Of a stretch of 64,000 nucleotides of DNA, positions 59,918 to 64,000 are shown piece by piece. The notes beneath the pieces were generated by a model. It worked only from the letters and a program-made list of their open reading frames with translations. It did no database searches and was not told the DNA's origin. The translations under genes and the position numbers were made by a program. Positions within the stretch are counted from its first letter, which is position 1; each line of letters begins with the position of its first letter. This DNA is from Lewinellaceae bacterium (lineage in GTDB: Bacteria > Bacteroidota > Bacteroidia > Chitinophagales > Saprospiraceae). The stretch is from assembly GCA_020636325.1 (NCBI GenBank), contig JACJYC010000002.1, positions 843,501 to 907,500 of the forward strand, read 5' to 3'.

Positions 59918-62407
59918 ATGATGCGTAAATTGTTGATAAGCGCGTTTTTGATCCTGCCCGGGCTGGTCCAATCCCAAAACTATACGATACGTGGACGAGT
60001 GACGGATGCGGATACGGAGGAAGGAATTGCCTTTTGCAATGTTTATTTTGAGGGGACGACAATCGGCGTCTCTTCAGATGTGGACGGCTATTATGAATTA
60101 TCAACAGAGCAGCTTGCCGACAGCCTGAGCGTTTCCGCCATCGGCTACCGCATACTCCGAAAACCCCTTGGGCGCGATTCCGTTCAAACGCTGGACTTCA
60201 TGTTGTCCGCAGACCGGGTGAACTTGTCGGAAGTGGTGGTGATCGCGGGTGAAAACCCGGCAAACGCGATCGTCCGGGGGATTATCGCGAACAAAGACCA
60301 AAACCGCCTCGAGCGTTTCACCCAAATCGGATATCAGTCCTACGCCAAACTGGAGCTCGATTTCGAGAATGTGCCGCCCAAATTGAGGGATAGCAAATTC
60401 ATGAAGCCGTTCGCCTTTGTTTTTGAACATTTTGACAGCACGTCGGACGAAAAGCCCTTCCTGCCTGTTTACCTGAATGAAAACCTGTCGGATGTTTTCT
60501 ACGCCCAGGACAAAAAACAGTGGATCGAACGGCCGCTGGCCCAGCGCACATCTGGCATCGACAACGCCACCATTATTGATTATATCAAGAAAATATACAC
60601 GCCTTTCAGTGTGTACGACAACTGGATCTATGTGTTGGACAAGCCTTTCGTAAGCCCTTTTTCCAACGGAGGGCTGGCTTATTATGAATACTACATCATC
60701 GACAGCACGCGAATAGAGAACCAGTGGAGCTACAAACTGAAATTCAAGCCCAGGCGCAAACAGGAAAACACCTTCTACGGCGACTTCTGGGTGGCCGATA
60801 CGACATTTGCCGTTCAAAAGGTCAATATGCGCATGAGCGCGGATGTGAACATCAACCTGGTCAACCGCGTGATCGTGTACCAGGATTTTTCCTATGATAA
60901 TGACCACTGGCTGCCCAACAGGAAAAAACTGATCGTGGATTTCAAACCGGCTGAGAAGGCGCCCGGCATGATCGGGCGCTATACGGCCACTTACCGGGAT
61001 TACGACCTGGAATTTGCGCGCGATCAGCCGGTAAAACAACCCAAACCGGACCCGGAAACCCTGAACAAGGACGACGCTTATTGGGCGCAGGCGCGCCATG
61101 AGCCCCTGGCGGAAAACGAGGCCGGCATCTACGCCATGGTCGACAGCCTGCAAAATACGCAGGCCTACCGGACGTATTCGGAGGTTTTGCGCACCCTGGT
61201 GGACGGCTATATCCGGGCCGGCAAGCTCGAATTCGGCCCCTATTTTTCCATTTACAACAGCAACCCCGTAGAAGGCAGCCGGATCCGGTTGGGGTTCCGG
61301 ACGAGCAGCGAATTGAGCAAGCGATTCCGGATCAACGCCTACGGCGCTTATGGGTTCCGGGACGAAATATTCAAATACGGCGCGGAGTTCCGGTACCTCG
61401 CCAGCAGGGACCCCCGGAAATTGTTTGGAATTGCCTACAATTTCGACATCAGCCAAAGCAATGAGAACACGGAATCCTTTGAAGAAGGCGATCTGTTTTC
61501 GGGTTTTCTCCGCCGGAATCTCCCGATGAAGCTGATCAAAGTGGAGGAAGTAAAGGCCTACTACGAGCGCTACTGGGACAACGGCTTTTCCAACAGGATC
61601 ACCCTTTTAAACCGTCACCTCGACCCTTACGGCGGAATTTCGGCCGACGCCGGCGGGTTCAATTATGCGTTCCTGACGGCGGGCGGCGGCGGCGAACCGG
61701 ATACCACCATCCTGACCTCCGAACTGATCCTCAAGGCGCGATATGCCTTCAAGGAAGACTTTATCGATCTGACCTTCGACCGCACCAGCGCCGGTACGAA
61801 ATTTCCGATCATTGAACTGCAGTATACCCTGGGCATCAAGGACCTGCTGGGCGGCAATTACCAGTACCATAAGCTGTCGCTGTATTATCGCCATTATTTC
61901 AATATCAATCCCGCCGGCTGGCTGAGTTACCGCTTCAAGGCGGGCAAGGTTTTCGGGGAGTTGCCTTTTTTGTTGCTGGAAGTCCACCCCGGCAATGAAG
62001 CTTATTTTATGGGCAGGGGCATATTCAATACCATGAACCGCTACGAGTTTGCCAGCGATACCTACGCAAGCCTCATCCTGGAACACCATTTTGACGGATT
62101 TTTGCTCAACAAGATCCCGCTGATGCGGAAATTGAAATGGCGCACGGTCGCCAGCTTCAAGGCCGTATACGGAACCCTGACCGACAAGAATCGACAGGCC
62201 AACAAACTCAACCTGTTCGATCCGGAACGCCAGGACGGTTACACGGGGTTCAGGGCGCCGGATAAAAAGCCCTTCATGGAGGCCGGCGTCGGGATTGAGA
62301 ACATTTTCAAGGTCCTGCGCATCGATGCCATCTGGCGGCTGGATTACCTCGATAATCCGGAAGCGAGCCGGTTCAATATTGTCGGCGGCATGTATTTCTT
62401 CTTCTGA
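59918..62407 (+). CDS. DUF5686 outer-membrane protein with N-terminal CRD
   Basis: 829 residues; the ATG at 59918 (next to a second at 59921) starts a signal peptide (MMRKLLISAFLILPGLVQSQ). A TTG-led frame 30 bases upstream is probably not used. A carboxypeptidase-regulatory-like domain (about 22-110, TIRGRVTDADTEEGIAFCNVYFEGTTIGVSSDVDGYYEL) precedes a DUF5686 domain (about 120 to end) with long barrel-like stretches (YKLKFKPRRKQENTFYGDFWVADTTFAVQ, IRLGFRTSSELSKRFRINAYGAYGFRDEIFKYGAEFRYL, and RFNIVGGMYFFF at the end). The family is large in Bacteroidota; the function is uncertain and outer-membrane location likely. A TATCTTG sequence just before the open frame may be its -7 element. Confidence 0.9.
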   Translation: MMRKLLISAFLILPGLVQSQNYTIRGRVTDADTEEGIAFCNVYFEGTTIGVSSDVDGYYELSTEQLADSLSVSAIGYRILRKPLGRDSVQTLDFMLSADRVNLSEVVVIAGENPANAIVRGIIANKDQNRLERFTQIGYQSYAKLELDFENVPPKLRDSKFMKPFAFVFEHFDSTSDEKPFLPVYLNENLSDVFYAQDKKQWIERPLAQRTSGIDNATIIDYIKKIYTPFSVYDNWIYVLDKPFVSPFSNGGLAYYEYYIIDSTRIENQWSYKLKFKPRRKQENTFYGDFWVADTTFAVQKVNMRMSADVNINLVNRVIVYQDFSYDNDHWLPNRKKLIVDFKPAEKAPGMIGRYTATYRDYDLEFARDQPVKQPKPDPETLNKDDAYWAQARHEPLAENEAGIYAMVDSLQNTQAYRTYSEVLRTLVDGYIRAGKLEFGPYFSIYNSNPVEGSRIRLGFRTSSELSKRFRINAYGAYGFRDEIFKYGAEFRYLASRDPRKLFGIAYNFDISQSNENTESFEEGDLFSGFLRRNLPMKLIKVEEVKAYYERYWDNGFSNRITLLNRHLDPYGGISADAGGFNYAFLTAGGGGEPDTTILTSELILKARYAFKEDFIDLTFDRTSAGTKFPIIELQYTLGIKDLLGGNYQYHKLSLYYRHYFNINPAGWLSYRFKAGKVFGELPFLLLEVHPGNEAYFMGRGIFNTMNRYEFASDTYASLILEHHFDGFLLNKIPLMRKLKWRTVASFKAVYGTLTDKNRQANKLNLFDPERQDGYTGFRAPDKKPFMEAGVGIENIFKVLRIDAIWRLDYLDNPEASRFNIVGGMYFFF

Positions 62408-62794
62408 AAAACTGCCGGAAAAAGGTAGGCGGGATATCTGCTGCATCCTTATTTTCCACCCCTCAGGCAGCGTGTTCCGAATAAGTTCCGTTAATAAGGA
62501 ACATTGAAGTATCATCAGGCGGAATCTCAATCCCTGAAATTCGCCTGCGCAGTATGGAAAAATCACTTTAAGCTTAGCCTGGCCATTGGTAAAAGTGCCG
62601 GTAGAAACTTTTGGAATCCGGGGGCCTATCCCATTCCCGGAAAGGTGCGGTATGGCTTTGGTTACATTATTTTCTTAAAAAATCAATTTAACAGCATTCT
62701 CTGATAACGGTCCGGCATTGGCCCTGCCGAACGGTATCATTGATTTTTTTGTATGAAGCAACTTGATTTTTCACCCACTAATCTATTTCATTGT
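62408..62794. other. Intergenic region before the SusC-type gene
   Basis: 387 bases without a believable gene. It contains a short inverted repeat (GTTCC...GGAAC near 62484-62501) and AT-rich tracts near 62670-62700 and 62740-62790. I see no clean -33/-7 promoter and no tRNA or obvious riboswitch. Confidence 0.5.
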
Positions 62795-64000
62795 ATGAAA
62801 TTGAAACTCTACTTGCCGCTTTTGGCAGCCTTCACGCTGCTATCTGCGACCTCTTCGACGTTTGCCCAGACGCTTGTCAGGGGCAGCGTCAAATCAGCTA
62901 CTGACGGCGAGCCGTTGATCGGCGCCACCGTCCTTGTAAAAGGAACCAGTGAAGGTTCGGTAACCGATGTCGACGGCAATTTTGAAATCCGGTTGAGTGA
63001 TGCCAATGGTACACTCGAAGTCAGCTACACCGGTTTTGCCTCGAAAGATGTCCCTGTTGGGGGTAGAAGCGTACTGGACATTTCTCTGGACCCCAACTCC
63101 ACGTTGTTGGACGAAGTGGTCGTGATCTCGTACGGGCAGGCTACGCGCGCCCAATTCACGGGATCGGCCAGTAAGATCACCTCCGAGCAGATTGCCCGGC
63201 GACCGCTGACCAGCGTCGGTCAGGCGATCGTTGGCGCAGCACCGGGGGTACAGACCAATGCGGGCCTTGGTCAGCCGGGGTCTTCGCCCGATGTACGCAT
63301 CCGCGGGTTCGGTTCGATCTCTTCTTCCAATGACCCGCTTTATGTGGTGGATGGGGTACCGTTTTCGGCCAGCATCGCCAACCTGAACCCGGATGACATC
63401 GAAAACATTACCATCCTCAAGGATGCCGCTTCCACGGCGCTTTACGGTTCGAGGGCTGCCAACGGCGTGGTCATGATCACGACCAAGAAGGGCGCCAGGG
63501 GCAAAACCCAGGTGAACGTAAAATATGCCAGGGGATATTCCGACCGGGCCATACCCGAATACGACCGGGTAAATCCTTTTGAGTATTACCCGCTGATGTG
63601 GGAAGCTTACCGCAACAGCCTTGCCTACCGGGCCAGCAACCCGGTTCCGATTGCTGATGCCAACCAGCAGGCGACGGATGACATCAAAAGCCTGCTCGCG
63701 TACAACCCCTTCAATGTGTCTGATGACGCCATTGTCGGCACCGACGGCCAGTTGAACCCTTCGGCCAGGCTTATCTACAACGAAAACGACCTTGACTGGC
63801 AAGATAAGATTACCCGCCAGGGAGTCCGGAATGAAGTGGCGGTCAGCTTCAACGGCGGTAACGAAACTTCGGATTTCTTCATCTCGCTGTCGTACCTGAA
63901 TGACAAAGCTTTCCTCATCCGTTCGGATTATGACCGTTATACCGCACGCCTGAACTACAACAACCAGGTATTGCCGTGGCTGAAAACCGGCGTAAACATA
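62795..64000 (+). CDS. susC: SusC/RagA-type TonB-linked outer membrane protein, partial
   Basis: Begins at ATG 62795 and runs past the right end, so about 402 codons are seen of an expected ~1,000. Signal peptide MKLKLYLPLLAAFTLLSATSSTFAQ. An N-terminal carboxypeptidase-like domain follows (GSVKSATDGEPLIGATVLVKGTSEGSVTDVDGNFEI). Next are the SusC-specific plug motifs (LLDEVVVISYGQATRAQFTGSASKI, SVGQAIVGAAPGVQ, SSPDVRIRGFGSI, PLYVVDGVPF, ILKDAASTALYGSRAANGVVMITTKKG) and the first barrel strands. SusC proteins pair with a SusD lipoprotein to import glycans or peptides; a SusD gene would be expected just beyond the window. No anti-sigma/FecR-type neighbour is seen upstream. Confidence 0.95.
   Translation, partial: MKLKLYLPLLAAFTLLSATSSTFAQTLVRGSVKSATDGEPLIGATVLVKGTSEGSVTDVDGNFEIRLSDANGTLEVSYTGFASKDVPVGGRSVLDISLDPNSTLLDEVVVISYGQATRAQFTGSASKITSEQIARRPLTSVGQAIVGAAPGVQTNAGLGQPGSSPDVRIRGFGSISSSNDPLYVVDGVPFSASIANLNPDDIENITILKDAASTALYGSRAANGVVMITTKKGARGKTQVNVKYARGYSDRAIPEYDRVNPFEYYPLMWEAYRNSLAYRASNPVPIADANQQATDDIKSLLAYNPFNVSDDAIVGTDGQLNPSARLIYNENDLDWQDKITRQGVRNEVAVSFNGGNETSDFFISLSYLNDKAFLIRSDYDRYTARLNYNNQVLPWLKTGVNI

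Noticed and set aside
1..64000. CRISPR array
   Set aside because: All tandem repeats found have 7- to 15-base units without spacers, and no cas gene is present.

Overview
The window looks like chromosome from a GC-rich member of the Bacteroidota, most likely near Saprospiria (Lewinella/Haliscomenobacter-like). Direct signs are several proteins with type IX secretion (T9SS) C-terminal sorting domains, a SusC-type receptor, a DUF5777 protein next to a cytochrome c, and several promoters of the Bacteroidota form (TTTG or TTTT, 19-20 nt, then TAnnTTTG). The class is inference; the phylum is well supported.

Layout. 1-2.7 kb is a gene graveyard and small accessory island: a truncated lipoprotein, a response-regulator remnant, a histidine-kinase fragment fused to a T9SS sorting tail, a DUF433 antitoxin with a 14-residue stub of its toxin, and a small-protein/HNH-nuclease pair. 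Part of it lies between two imperfect ~47-bp direct repeats. 2.8-4.6 kb holds tRNA-Gln, hemJ and xerD. 4.8-9.4 kb is a three-gene exporter (ABC protein, HlyD-type adaptor, TolC-type channel) whose ATPase domain has lost its key residues. 9.5-14 kb has dinB and a second DnaE-type polymerase, split in two and carrying a CT-rich low-complexity insert. 14-18 kb holds a ComF-type phosphoribosyltransferase, a FemAB/GNAT-like protein, two unknowns and an orphan LolD-like ATPase. 18-23.7 kb holds a PorE-like OmpA lipoprotein, then a TonB receptor divergent from a DtxR/MntR regulator, with an operator-like palindrome inside the receptor promoter. 23.8-29.6 kb holds a secreted propeller-like lipoprotein, scpA, a GlsB-type membrane protein, and a VWA protein convergent with a DUF5682 protein. 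29.7-35.9 kb is a run of three large T9SS cargo proteins, including a subtilisin-like protease with a ten-base G tract at its start codon. 36-39 kb holds CBS, TM2/TPR/SHOCT and PP2C signalling proteins. 39.4-42.3 kb is dnaB with a 431-residue intein, next to a cluster of DnaA-box-like 9-mers. 42.5-43.9 kb has a Phd/PIN toxin-antitoxin pair and an outer-membrane protein. 44-62.4 kb is mostly housekeeping and envelope genes: a thioredoxin/TPR protein, dcd, two M16 peptidases, an M14 peptidase, a flavin monooxygenase plus phosphopantetheinyl transferase, the DUF5777/cytochrome c pair, lnt, a TlpA-like protein, a GT2 glycosyltransferase and a DUF5686 protein. A SusC-type receptor runs off the right end.

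Two genome-wide patterns stand out. Arrays of a 7-base unit (CTTACAA/CTTACGA/CTGACAA type) and CT-rich arrays sit against or inside gene ends at least seven times. Between 39.4 and 43.9 kb six single-base losses in homopolymers break three genes, including the essential dnaB. These are more likely sequencing errors than decay, so other frameshifts and homopolymer-based claims here need the same caution.
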